64,000 bases of DNA from Hoplostethus atlanticus. Lineage: Eukaryota; Chordata; Actinopteri; Trachichthyiformes; Trachichthyidae. Where the stretch lies: NCBI GenBank assembly GCA_034670405.1, contig JAXDDX010000003.1:4893001-4957000 (forward strand). The letters are read 5' to 3'. Every line of letters begins with the position of its first letter. Within the stretch, counting starts at the first letter, position 1. The position numbers were made by a program, and so were the translations under genes. This document shows, piece by piece, positions 40,433-50,681 of the stretch. Below the pieces are notes generated by a model. That model worked only from the letters and a program-made list of their open reading frames with translations, was not told the DNA's origin and did not search any database.

Positions 40433-42282
40433 AACTTTGACGCCGGGTAAATGGTCGCAGGGACCGAGTATTCCCTGCAGGACTTTGTAGAAGAGGGTTG
40501 TCAGCACTTTTCTCACCAGAGGGTTTAGGCCTTTCGTTCTGCTCCAGGATGGCTGAGTTTAATTGGAGAACGCTAATGCGCAGCTGGATACCAGAGCTGT
40601 TCACGCCGTGACTGACTCTGAAATGGGAGGGCATGAAAGCAGAGCTGGTGTGTATGTCTGCAGCAGCTACTGGCATCCCTGAAGATGCCAACCCATTTAT
40701 TCATGGGATCTGAGCGGTTTGTTTATGAGCCGTTTCATTTACAAAATAATAGGCAATAATAATTTCTGAAGATTGATCCTAGGTTAATCCAAATAATTGC
40801 CAATTCATTATAATTTCACATTTTTCCGGCTTCAAAATCGACTCGTTCTGTCTATCAGTGTGGTGTGAACTGCTGCGAGTCAACCAGTTTATATGTTTTC
40901 TTATCAAACAAAGTAAAAAAAGAGAATACAATATGAGAAAATATTCTTCACAAAAGAAAAAAGATTGGACAAGTAGTTACTGATGTTTTTTTTTACTATG
41001 ACTGGGACATTTATGTTTCTGAGATGGGTCTCTAAAGAATTACAATGGTACAAATACAGCGTGTCAGCAAAAGTCAATATTGGCAATAAAATGATTCTTG
41101 GGTTGTTATTTTTCTTTCAGCAACTTTCTTTCAGTTCATAGATGATCAAGGGAGTCTTGTTGTGAGTTTTACATCTGTGCTTTATGTCTGATTTCACTGT
41201 TTTCTGGACCAAATATCAAAGAAATGAAGATTTGTGCACAGTCCTGACAGCTATACTCAAGGGGGAAAGCATTTTATGTTTCTGTATTTATGTTGCCAGA
41301 TTGTGTATAAGCGTTGCTTTTATTGTGTAATTGTCTGAGGAGATATTTTGAAACAAAATATTTTACAGTTTCAAGTCAGAAGTAAGTAACACTGAGAGTT
41401 AGATTTTATATTTCTCAGAATGTATTTGTTGATAACACTCTGTCCATGCCTCGTAGTGACATCAGTGTTTTGTTGACGCTGCCATGTTGACTCCCAAACA
41501 AGCAACCAGGAACAAGCAAACGTCTCACCTGACTTTGAAAGATATGTAAAAAATATTGAAGTCATTGGAGGATGTGAGCCTTACTCTCCGCCACCGCTGA
41601 AGTCTGCAGATGAACTCGCTGATCTGTGATTTCATGATATATATACACAACCGGCTACATCTTAGTCACAACACGTCTCCATGTCCTGGTGAAACCCTTC
41701 AGGCATACGAAAGTACCGATGCCTTTCTGTTTCACTTCACGGTGGGTGAACTTTTCAAAAGTACTTGAAAAAAAAGAGTTGTTTCTGATTAGATAAGATA
41801 ATGTCACGTTTATAAATTGTTCCTCTCTTTATCAGTGAGCAAATGCTGAAATGTAACCTTTTCCATCCCAACATGATTATTACAACTGATGGCACAACAT
41901 TTGACAGGCACTCTGGAATCAGTTGATAATTTGGCCCCAATGAAATATTGATTTTGTGGGAATTTCCCGGCCGACAATTCCTGCTAACCCGGCCCGCCTT
42001 GCCTATAAAGCGCTGCGGGGAAACCATGAACTTAGTCAACGACACGGGTCAATGACACAGGGCGGTAGCTAGATGGCTTGTCAAACTTTGTCTTGCATGG
42101 CAAAGAAAATGATGTGAGACTACTTCTTGCTCTCTTGCTAGCAACGCTCACAGATGTTCTTTGTGTTTGAGCATGAAATAAAGTGTGCTGTCTCATCACG
42201 GCCTAAGAGGACCAGGAGGACACTCATCGGTCCTTTCCACAGATGGGCTCTGGCAGCAGATGAAAACCTGATATGACATTAC

Positions 42283-42890
42283 TAAATAGCTGTGCCTAAT
42301 AAACTGGCCACCAAATGTCTGTCATCATCAACGGATTCTGGGAGATATATTGTGATGAAGTGTTGTGATTTACCTTCTTGTTGTGTCCACTTTCCCCTCA
42401 ACCTTCCTTGTTTACTCCTACTTCAGTTAGTGATTTCCTATGTTTCCCAGAATGCCTTTCGACATCCCCCGGAGAACTTGCCTCACCTTGTTGCATCAAG
42501 CTGTTGGTTTTACGTGCAGGTGGTGAGAACAATAACGATAGAGATAGTGATAGTAACAGTAACAGCAAGAGAGCGAGAGTTCCTAGTTGATAAAAAGCTA
42601 GACTCAAAACACAGCATGTCTTGCGGCGGTGTTGCATTGTGGTCGTTTGAGGCTACTGTGAGTGGAGAGGTTGTTATCTCTTCCTTTTCTCAGATGGATT
42701 TCTCCCTTTGATTGTTGAACGTCGGAGCAAAATGGCGAGTCTAGAAATAAGCCCTTGCTCTTCATTTCTCAGGGAGTGATACCAAAAACTGATAAATATC
42801 TTAACGTGACGTCGGGGCATCTACGTTTGGCCAGTGACCCACGGGAGGATGAAAAATACACCGGCAACAACAGAATGGACCCAGGAATGC
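42283..42890. mobile_element. Probable dispersed-repeat remnant
   Basis: Contains GTGCCTAATAAACTGGCCAC at 42293-42312 and TTCCCAGAATGCCTTTCGAC near 42443-42462, phrases I associate with common fish repeats. No inverted ends were found and the borders are guesses. A 420-base open frame inside it (42292-42711) has no recognisable domain. Confidence 0.35.
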
Positions 42891-43280
42891 AAGGCACATC
42901 ACCAAATGTGTTTTAGGGTGGATTTTCCTTTACGTTTGTGACCAATCAAGCTGATATCATACATAGTATATAAATATATTTGATTTTGTTTTCCAGCAGT
43001 TGAATGTCATAGATAGAATGACATACAGTATTAGAGATATTATAAAGAAGATGTGGTTCCTCCTATACTTGGGAGCGTAGCAGCATATGTATTGTAGCCT
43101 TTACTGTAAAATTCAGACCACAACACAAATTAAATGATATATGTATAAATACACACACAGAACATATTTTATTGGCAGTGGCATATAATCATGGTATTGT
43201 ACTAATATAGTAATTCTGTTATTATGGAAACTAGTGCAGTTTCCAAAGCAACATTAACAAACTGGGCATCTATTGCACGC

Positions 43281-43510
43281 CCAACTGTCCTGGTAGGGGG
43301 ATCCCTCTCTGGGTAGCCCCTCCCTCTCTGAGTAGCCCCTCCCAAGGTTTCTTCGATTTTTCCCTAAAAGGTTTTGTGGGAGTTTTTCCTTGTCCTCTGT
43401 GAGTGTACTAACCATTTATTGTTTTCACAGGTTGGGCACTGTGCAGCCCTTTGAGACTGTCATGGTTATTAAGGGCTGTACAAATAAATGTGATTTGAAA
43501 TGTGATTTAA
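43281..43510 (+). mobile_element. Dispersed repeat 3' region, plus orientation
   Basis: Has CCCAAGGTTTCTTCGATTTT, then TTTTCCTTGTCCTCTGTGAG, then CAGCCCTTTGAGACTGTCAT and AAGGGCTGTACAAATAAATG. This is the order of a very common teleost repeat. The ending AAATGTGATTTGAAATGTG is the counterpart of the minus-oriented fragment at 23557-23634. A local duplication of CCCTCTCTGGGTAGCCCCTC with one change lies at 43303-43342. Confidence 0.65.
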
Positions 43511-44100
43511 TTCGTGAGTACCATTTTATTCTCTCTTTTGAGAGATCAAGGTGAACCTTTAAAGCCACTAGTAAGAATATAATCATAAGCTTCAGATTTC
43601 TGACAGGTTAGCCACATAGTCTTAAATGATAAAGTGTTGTTTTTGTCGTATCCAGGGCTGGCTCTTTTAAAGTACTCAATAATATCTGATTTACACGAGC
43701 CTTTGAGAATGTTTCTCTGTTTACCATGAGAGCAGGAGCATCATTTAAAGTAACTCTTTTTTATTATGGACAACCGCATGTGACCTCAAAACTGTACACA
43801 TTTAAAACAGGTAGGGAAAAAAAAAGAGCAAAACAAACATTTTGCTAGAAGCCATAAAACAGTTTGTTTATCCCAAATTGTTCATCAGCCAGAACGAGGC
43901 ATAAACACACCGTAGCGACAAAACAACTCCCAATTCTACAGGCTGTGACACGAGTAAGGTAGCTGGGTCTTTTGATAACAAGCACAACACTTAGTGAGAG
44001 AACATCCCATAATGTAGTTTGCACAGCAGAATCCACTGCATCTACAATGTGAATAGAAACACCAGCCATTTTGAGGAAGCTGATTTTAATGTTAAAATAG

Positions 44101-44118
44101 TAATAATAATAATAATAA
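44101..44118. repeat. (TAA)6 microsatellite
   Basis: Six TAA units. Confidence 0.9.
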
Positions 44119-45745
44119 ACCTGCTCCCAAAGCCAGAGACTAGTGCACCCAGGAGCCACCTCACTGATCAGTGAGTAAATGACTTAACCTGGATGCAGCC
44201 CCGTGACTTGGCATGCTTTTTTTTTTCATGTCATTTTAATTGAAAGATTCATGGGACCGGCCGTCTGTGGGTCTGCTTTCCTGAAGTCACTGTTGTTCGG
44301 ATCAATGATATTTCAGTCGTTTCAGCAGATTGCGCCGGATGAATCACAGTAGCGACGAGCTGCCGCGCTCATGTGAGAACGTGTTAATGCGGACTAACTG
44401 CGTCCAACTCGCAAATTGGCGAGGCCGATCAACCGTTGCCTGTAGCCTCGCGCTGGCTGCTGAGAGGAACCCGGTGCCAGTGTCGCGAATGACGAAACGT
44501 ACGGCAACGTGGTTCACGAGCAAACACAATTGAATCTGGAAACTAGCCACTCACGCTGCTGGATGGAGGTTATAGAAGATTAAGTGATCTCAAACAACGC
44601 TTGCTCGAACTTCTACATCCAAGTGAGTGTCATATTATAGCAGCACTATCAGTACCGAACCAGAAAACAGCGACTTATCTCCAGAAAGTCTTATTTTACT
44701 CTGTAATACAAGCTTAATTTGTATTCTTTGGTTTGTATGTGTATCTGACATCACAGATTAGGGGGAACAGTGAGTGTTCAGTCACACAGACTGTACTAGT
44801 TTTCGGCATAGGGATACCATATTTCAAAACTGAAATTCAGTGGCATTTCCTTTTTTTATTACTTTTATAGAGGAAATGTTGTTTAATGCCACTTTTGACT
44901 CTGTTGGGAGGAGACAAAACTCCACAGCCGTGCATGTTAAAACCCTATATGCCATCAAAGCCCCTTTGACCTACAAAGAGCTCTTTTAGTAAATGGATGG
45001 CAACAGCTGCAAACTCTGGCCAGTTCCTAATGACCATGATGCAGATGTCTGCACTTGAGTCCCACAGTCCGAGACAGATCGGTCTGGATATGACTGGACC
45101 TTTCTCACCACAACGCTGTAAACATTGTCTTTATTAAGCAATCAACCCCAAATAATACCCCAAATCAGCATCTGTTTGACAGTTTGTGCTCTCCAATTAA
45201 AGGAAAAGGAGACCGCTGTCATGTATGTATCCCTTCATTTTCCCTTGCTAGCCTCTCATCACATGCATAGTTGAGCATGATTATCATTATTATGCTCTAC
45301 CAGCACTCATTCAGCTCAACTCTTCTTTTGTTAAAAAGTTATGCCTCGTAAGTGGAGCTGATGAGATCTTATTGGCACCAATCAATGCTGCAAAGAGGAT
45401 CAGTAAGCTTCCAGACTTGGACACTTAGATACAAAGTGGTTGGAGTCTGAAAACCAGAACTGAATTGAAGAAGTGAATGTTGTAATGCAAACCTCAAGAC
45501 ACCTGGATGGCCGTTCTCTGTGCCCTCTGGCAGGTGGAAAGGTATGCAACAATAATTTTCCAAACAATTTGCCGTGGCAGTGAAGCAACAGTGCAGCAGC
45601 AATGCACTGCTGCAAACTGTAAACAGTGGCTACACGGGCACATCTGAAAGTGTGGATTTGAAAGTTGCTCTGATAATGTTTATCTTTGATAAAACGAGGG
45701 AAATGTACCTAGTTAATTGAAGAGCAAACATTTTATGTATTACAC

Positions 45746-46071
45746 TTAAATCTGCACGTAACTTTCTGTAATTTAGTCGTTGGCGGCCCCTAGTGGCAGC
45801 GAGAGGTAAATGTTTGTATTTTTGAAGAATTCAATACCCATAGCTTCCTGTAGCGATAGCCAAGGCGCTAGCTCGCTCACTGCTGTGTGCGTTCGGCTCG
45901 TAAGTTTTGATTCGCCAGTGTACCTACCCGACTCAGGGTGAATGGAGCGAAACTAGAGCGGCTCAATGAAGGGGGAGGGACCAGTCTTCTCTGTCGCAGC
46001 TCCACTTCATGAACTAGACTGATAAGGCGCTTGGTATTTCTACATAAACATGTTACATAATGCAGCTTTAG
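45746..46071. mobile_element. Short TIR element (about 326 bp)
   Basis: The left end is TTAAATCTGCACGTAACTTT and the reverse complement of the right end is CTAAAGCTGCATTATGTAAC: imperfect inverted ends with a shared TAAA-CTGCA-GTAAC pattern. The interior contains GGCGGCCCCTAGTGG near 45782-45796, a phrase frequent in fish non-autonomous elements. It has no coding capacity. Confidence 0.65.
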
Positions 46072-47067
46072 GGCTCACAGTATGTGATAAGAACCTAAAG
46101 CTCAAAATCCAAACAAGCATGACTAGAAAATAAGCATGTGCACCAGTTGTGATATGAACTGGAATAAATACTGTGATGTTGTTTGTAATGATAGTATATT
46201 AACAGTAAAGGAAATATGGCTTACATTACCAATGGACGCTTTTGGGGTAGAATCTGTAAATACCCAAATCAATACACAGCAATACAGTACACACATCTAA
46301 CCAATCAGTGAGTTGGGACAGAACATCGTTGACTATTGAACTCATTTAATGCTTAAAACAAATACAAGTTACTTCACTGGGTCATCACGATTTGAACAAG
46401 ATTTTTTTCTCATATTTGTAACACCCTCAGAAATATACATTCACATGGCTGCATACAGACAAGTTCTCTCTCTTTTTGTTTTTCTTCCAGGTAATTTTAA
46501 AGTCAACAAAATCGTATGCATCACCCCTTTTCGCATGACAGTGAAGCCACTATTGGCATATCAAAAACTGACTGGAGTGGCATCTCAGGTGGGACTTTGG
46601 AAATAAGCTATGCATCGACTTCATCTATCCATCACTGTTGAGTCTCTATTTTTGCAGTCAAAATAGGTATATTTTACATGAACAGGGTCCCTATGCAGAT
46701 GTCCCTAAATAAATCCCAACTATAATCTCAACCTTATGTACATTATTTACAGTGGAATGTTGAAACTCTGCGGTGAACATACGGAATACAAAAGTAGATT
46801 AGGATGGAATGAAGTTACAGTCAGTATTACAAAATAGAAACTCATAAACACCCTGACAACGTAAAAGACAATGTTTTACATCTACCAGTATACAGGATGT
46901 GGACTAAAAACTCCAAGATGTCTGAGAAGCAAGTATGGCAGTGGTTTTCGTAATGGATACAGATAAACAGAACGTACGTTTCCTCGCAAATGAAACCGAT
47001 AACTTTCAACTTGTGCTTGGAAAAGGAGCAGGATTCGTCTTGACTTTGGGCCTGGTCCTAAGTGGCG

Positions 47068-47084
47068 TTTTTTTTTTTTTTTTT
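47068..47084. repeat. Poly-T run (17)
   Basis: Uninterrupted T run. Confidence 0.9.
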
Positions 47085-49677
47085 AATTTATGAATCATAC
47101 GTCCCAATCAATGGATTTCATTTTCGTTGTTGTGCTTACAAAAGTCAGCAATGTGTGACTAATTTCCAATAGTTGGATCTCCTTAGGATTTAGACTGTCC
47201 AGTAATGACTGGACAAAGTGCTGTATCACCATTTATCTGTGATTAAACTTTAAAACAGTACTGAGTGCAGCTTTTAAGAGATCGATCGAGTTTAGAGATG
47301 CATTGTTAGTATCATGCTTGAACACTAAGGATTATTACGTCATAATATTGATCCAAATCCACCGAAATGAAAGATTCATCCTCCATTGGATCTAAAGAAG
47401 TTAGTAGTCCATGCCATGTTTCCATGTTGTAATATTCTGTGACATGAATGACTCAAGATGATGGAGCAGCAACTGTTTAGACTACCTCACGTCTCCTGAC
47501 TTTGATAGGCACTGAATGCAACAATAAAAGATAAAAACATGATTTAAGATAAGTTTATCTCTCTGCTATGTTGTGACGCAAATCACACACGGAATTGAAA
47601 AGCTAACAGCATATCAGTTAAACTAAGCAGACGACAACAAACTAAATAATATTAGTTCATAATTTGCTTTTGCACTTTGAAGGTAGCAACCCCGTTTCTA
47701 TCAATTAGTTGTCCACCTCAGAAACAACTGTCTATGATGCTACTGTACCATTCTCTAGGACGTATACACTTAACAATAACAGTAATAAGGCTGTAGAAAT
47801 GATAAAAAAAATAACTGAATTAAAAAAAGGCTTTTAAGGACATGATATTTCCCACTTTCTTGTGGTTATCGAGTTGAAAATGCGATATATTTTGAGGCTC
47901 ATGATCAACATGCTCATCTGAAAACATACAGTAGACAAGCATGGACTGTAAAAACATTCACCTCTCCAATTTGCAGAGATTTTCTGCTCTCAGAGATGTT
48001 TTTTTTCTTTTTGTTGTTTTTTTTTTTTTCATTAACTGCAATATTTTTGTTAGGTACTGCTTGCCCAGAAGCTCACAAACTCCATAACCCACCTCAATAG
48101 ACAAAATGTCTTTTGAGCTGCAAAATGAGGACAAATGCACTGAATTGATACGGAAAAAACAGCAACATACTCACATCCACTCCCACACAAAACCATGCAT
48201 AAAATAAGGCTTAATACAGTATTTATATTGTTCAGAGCCTGGCAGAGATGTAATTTTTATCTGTGGATTACTCCTTTGCCTCCTTTTTATCCAATATTTC
48301 GCGTTTAACTTTTTGTTTTAAGCAATACATTTCGCTGATTGTATAATGGACCTCAACGCTGAGGAGAGGGACAAGTCTTTTGCTATGGTCCACATTCACT
48401 GGCACTTGTTACAGTGATTTAAAAAGCCAGATATATATAATGCCTTCAGACGGGGTCATTGTATGCCCATTGGCAGATATAGCAGCCAATATTTGCGGCA
48501 AGGACAGCCATTCTTTCCCCGTAGAATCCACCAAGAGCTATTGCAATTTACTTAGGAAAAAAGAACATGTAACAAAAACTTGGGCGAAAGCAGCAAGTGA
48601 CTTATTATATTCCAGGGTGGCCACCATAATATTTTCAATTCCCTTTACGTGTGAGTGTTCGCTCTGCAGGCCTTTGTGTCCATACGAGACTCATAGAATA
48701 CGCTGTTGGTGTAAGCGGGTAGCTCAAGTCAATTCTTCAGCACACAGTCACACAATTATAAGGGGATACAGAGTCATTATTGGGAAATTCCCGAGACACT
48801 TTTCTCTGACATCCATTTGCTAAAAAAAAAGGGGGTTAGAACAAAAACACATAATTATGACAATCCAACACAAAAATAGACATTTCATTACAGTGGTGAG
48901 ATTTAGAGCTCAATTACACACAGGTAAACCCTTTCAAATCAAGTGACAACCGTGACATTTCAGAGCATTATTGAAGATTTTCTTGCGGAAAATGTATGAC
49001 TCACCAAAACCCTCTTTTCAGTTAAGGTATTGGATGCGTGCACGGAAAACACACTGAAATGTATAACGATTTGAGATAATTGCAGCCGTGCTCTCCCCCT
49101 CCCACGCCATGCCACTCCACCGCCGCCGACGTTGTCTCTAACTCAGATTCAAAAAATCATCCTTTGAAATTCAGGAGAAGAATTGAAACGGAGAAGAGCA
49201 CCGACACCCTGTGATATCGATCTATTAGAGCCATGCCCATATGGCTTATAGAGCGACAGGCCCCTCAGCTAGAAACATATCAGTTTAAATACAGGGGGGA
49301 AGAAATACCAAGCATGTCTTTGGAAAACAGCGATAACCTGTTGATGTTGTGAAATGTACAAATTGTGTGTAATTTCATAGACGCTAACCCCAGTGAGGAA
49401 GAGTTGAAATGATAGAGGTGCTTTATGGCAAAAAGGATTTTTTTTTTTTTTTCCTTTGACCACAAAATTACAAACACATAACTCCACCTGCAATTATGTC
49501 AGACACGTCACTCTCAATTCTCTGGTCACTTTGAAATCATACAAAAAGACATTATAAAAAAAAAACAAAAAAACGGCAATGGTACTGAAAAACAAAAAAA
49601 GAAGATTCGTACATCCAGTGTAGGACTTTCACAAATGTGCTCAGCAAAAACCTCATCCTGCAGTCTCTTTTTATACA

Positions 49678-49683
49678 TTTAAT
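49678..49683 (-). promoter_or_regulatory. Possible polyadenylation signal (ATTAAA) for the alpha form
   Basis: ATTAAA on the minus strand about 405 bases after the alpha stop codon. No canonical AATAAA was noticed on the minus strand between 50086 and 49680. Position and sequence are the only evidence. Vertebrate nectin-1 3' UTRs can be much longer, so this may not be the site in use. Confidence 0.25.
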
Positions 49684-49898
49684 ACATTTATAACATGGAA
49701 AAATACACAAAAAGAATAACACACCAGTATTAATTAACCAATCACCTCCCTGGCCTTGCAAGTCAATGGGAATTGGCATGAGTCCAATCACATACCTTTT
49801 GTATTCTTTCCCATCATTCACCTGATGGCGTTTCAGTTGTTGTAATGTTGCTAGCACTTTAAATTGACGCTTGATTTTCTAATGCAGATTAGTTGGAT

Positions 49899-49945
49899 GG
49901 GGTCTGATGGGGGGTGGGGGGGGGGGGTGTCAAGGGGAAGGGGGT
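49899..49945 (+). repeat. G-rich tract, C-rich in the nectin1 alpha 3' UTR
   Basis: The plus strand has several G runs, including one of 12 Gs after a single T, followed by further GGGG blocks. The tract lies about 140 to 190 bases after the alpha stop codon. The plus strand could form a G-quadruplex, while the mRNA would carry the C-rich complement. It is low-complexity sequence and may be hard to sequence accurately. Confidence 0.7.
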
Positions 49946-50086
49946 ACTAGATTGACCAAAAGAGGAATGGGACTGAGGGAAGGATGCAGTCTGACAAATG
50001 GAAGGGTGGGGTCGGTGATGGAGGTGAAGGGTGCAGTGGGATGCCGGTGGAGACAGAGGGCTGTTTGGTTTGGTTGTTGCATGCCA

Positions 50087-50590
50087 CTACACATACCACT
50101 CTTTCTTAGAAATGACAGAGCCGTCGGTTTGGGAGATCATATCATCGGCTATCTCAGGTTCAGGGTCATACTGGAAAGGTAGAGTCCGCTCATCGTAATC
50201 TCGGCTCTCTCCTTCATCCACAGTGAAATAGGGCCTCTTCAGGTCCTCCGCCTCCGCATCGAAATCGCGCTCGCTCGCCTCGAAGCCCCCGGGGCCGCCG
50301 ATCTGGGCAGGGCTTCTTCTCGTCGTCCGAGTCGTCTGGGTACTGCAGGTTCTTGGGGATGGGAGGGTGGGCGGGCAGGCCGCCGGCCTTGCTGTAACCG
50401 TTTCCAAACACATGCTTCTTGGTGCTGTAGTCTCCCTTGAAGGTGCGCTGGCGGCGGCGCAGGAATACGAAGAGCAGCGTGGCCGCCACGCCCAACAGGA
50501 CGACTCCCCCCACAGCGCCCCCGATGGCGGCACCTGCATTGTGCTGCTCCTGCGGGATCTCACGGCCAGGTGACAGGTTGTTAGGGAATT
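50087..50590 (-). CDS. nectin1: nectin1 alpha terminal exon: stalk, membrane helix, afadin-binding tail (frameshifted as given)
   Basis: The acceptor AG is at 50592-50591 after a T/C-rich tract. The first two bases complete GAA after V-N-I-T, giving E-F-P-N-N-L-S-P-G-R-E-I. A helix rich in Gly, Ala, Val and Leu follows (from A-G-A-A-I-G-G to L-L-F-V-F-L), stopped by R-R-R-Q-R. The tail begins F-K-G-D-Y-S-T-K-K-H-V and runs through Y-P-D-D-S-D-D-E-K-K. It continues K-R-P-Y-F-T-V-D-E-G, F-Q-Y-D-P-E-P and I-S-K-K-E-W-Y-V, then TAG at 50089-50087. E-W-Y-V is the PDZ ligand that binds afadin in nectin-1 and nectin-3. As given, the exon is one base too long (502 bases after the split codon): the first half of the tail and the E-W-Y-V half are in different frames, with the shift best placed at 50310-50312. 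Read literally, the protein would stop at 50214. A consensus error is the likeliest cause. Confidence 0.94.
   Translation of the reverse strand, partial: NSLTTCHLAVRSRRSSTMQVPPSGALWGESSCWAWRPRCSSYSCAAASAPSRETTAPRSMCLETVTARPAACPPTLPSPRTCSTQTTRTTRRSPAQIGGPGGFEASERDFDAEAEDLKRPYFTVDEGESRDYDERTLPFQYDPEPEIADDMISQTDGSVISKKEWYV
50310..50312 (-). other. nectin1: Single-base frameshift in the nectin1 alpha tail
   Basis: On the minus strand the codons for D-D-E-K-K are followed by CCCTGCCCAG. With one C fewer the frame passes straight from K-K to P-A-Q-I-G-G-P-G-G-F-E and on to the conserved tail that ends in E-W-Y-V. With the base present the frame runs into C-P-D-R-R-P-R and stops at 50214. The codon arithmetic of the exon (504 bases, two completing a split codon) also leaves one base too many. 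A nearby GC run at 50286-50296 could be the error site instead. Confidence 0.85.
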
Positions 50591-50663
50591 CTGGGTAGGA
50601 AAAGACAGATGGAAGGGAGTGTGTCAGTGCTCTGGTGGGAGGAGGTGCTTTGTGCAGGTGCTG

Positions 50664-50681
50664 TTTTTTTTTTTTTTTTTT
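50664..50681. repeat. Poly-T run (18)
   Basis: T run about 75 bases upstream (in transcript order) of the alpha exon acceptor; poly-A on the sense strand. Confidence 0.92.

Larger units (their letters stand above)
16693..50086. other. nectin1: 33-kb intronic interval of the beta-type form, repeat-rich; alpha 3' UTR at its 50-kb end
   Basis: The interval lies between the alternative helix exon and the alpha stop codon. The several hundred bases next to 50086 are the alpha 3' UTR; the rest is spliced out in the beta-type form. It contains the repeats and elements listed separately (24015-24177, 24525-26326, 30997-31213, 36704-37352, 37379-37560, 39005-39462, 43281-43510, 45746-46071 and others) and many poly-A/T runs. 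No second gene was recognised on either strand. The longest open frames (for example 21229-21780 plus and 42292-42711 plus) have no domain, signal or family resemblance. Confidence 0.75.

Noticed and set aside
48380..48823. 147-codon open frame, plus strand
   Set aside because: No domain, and no plausible promoter or splice structure.
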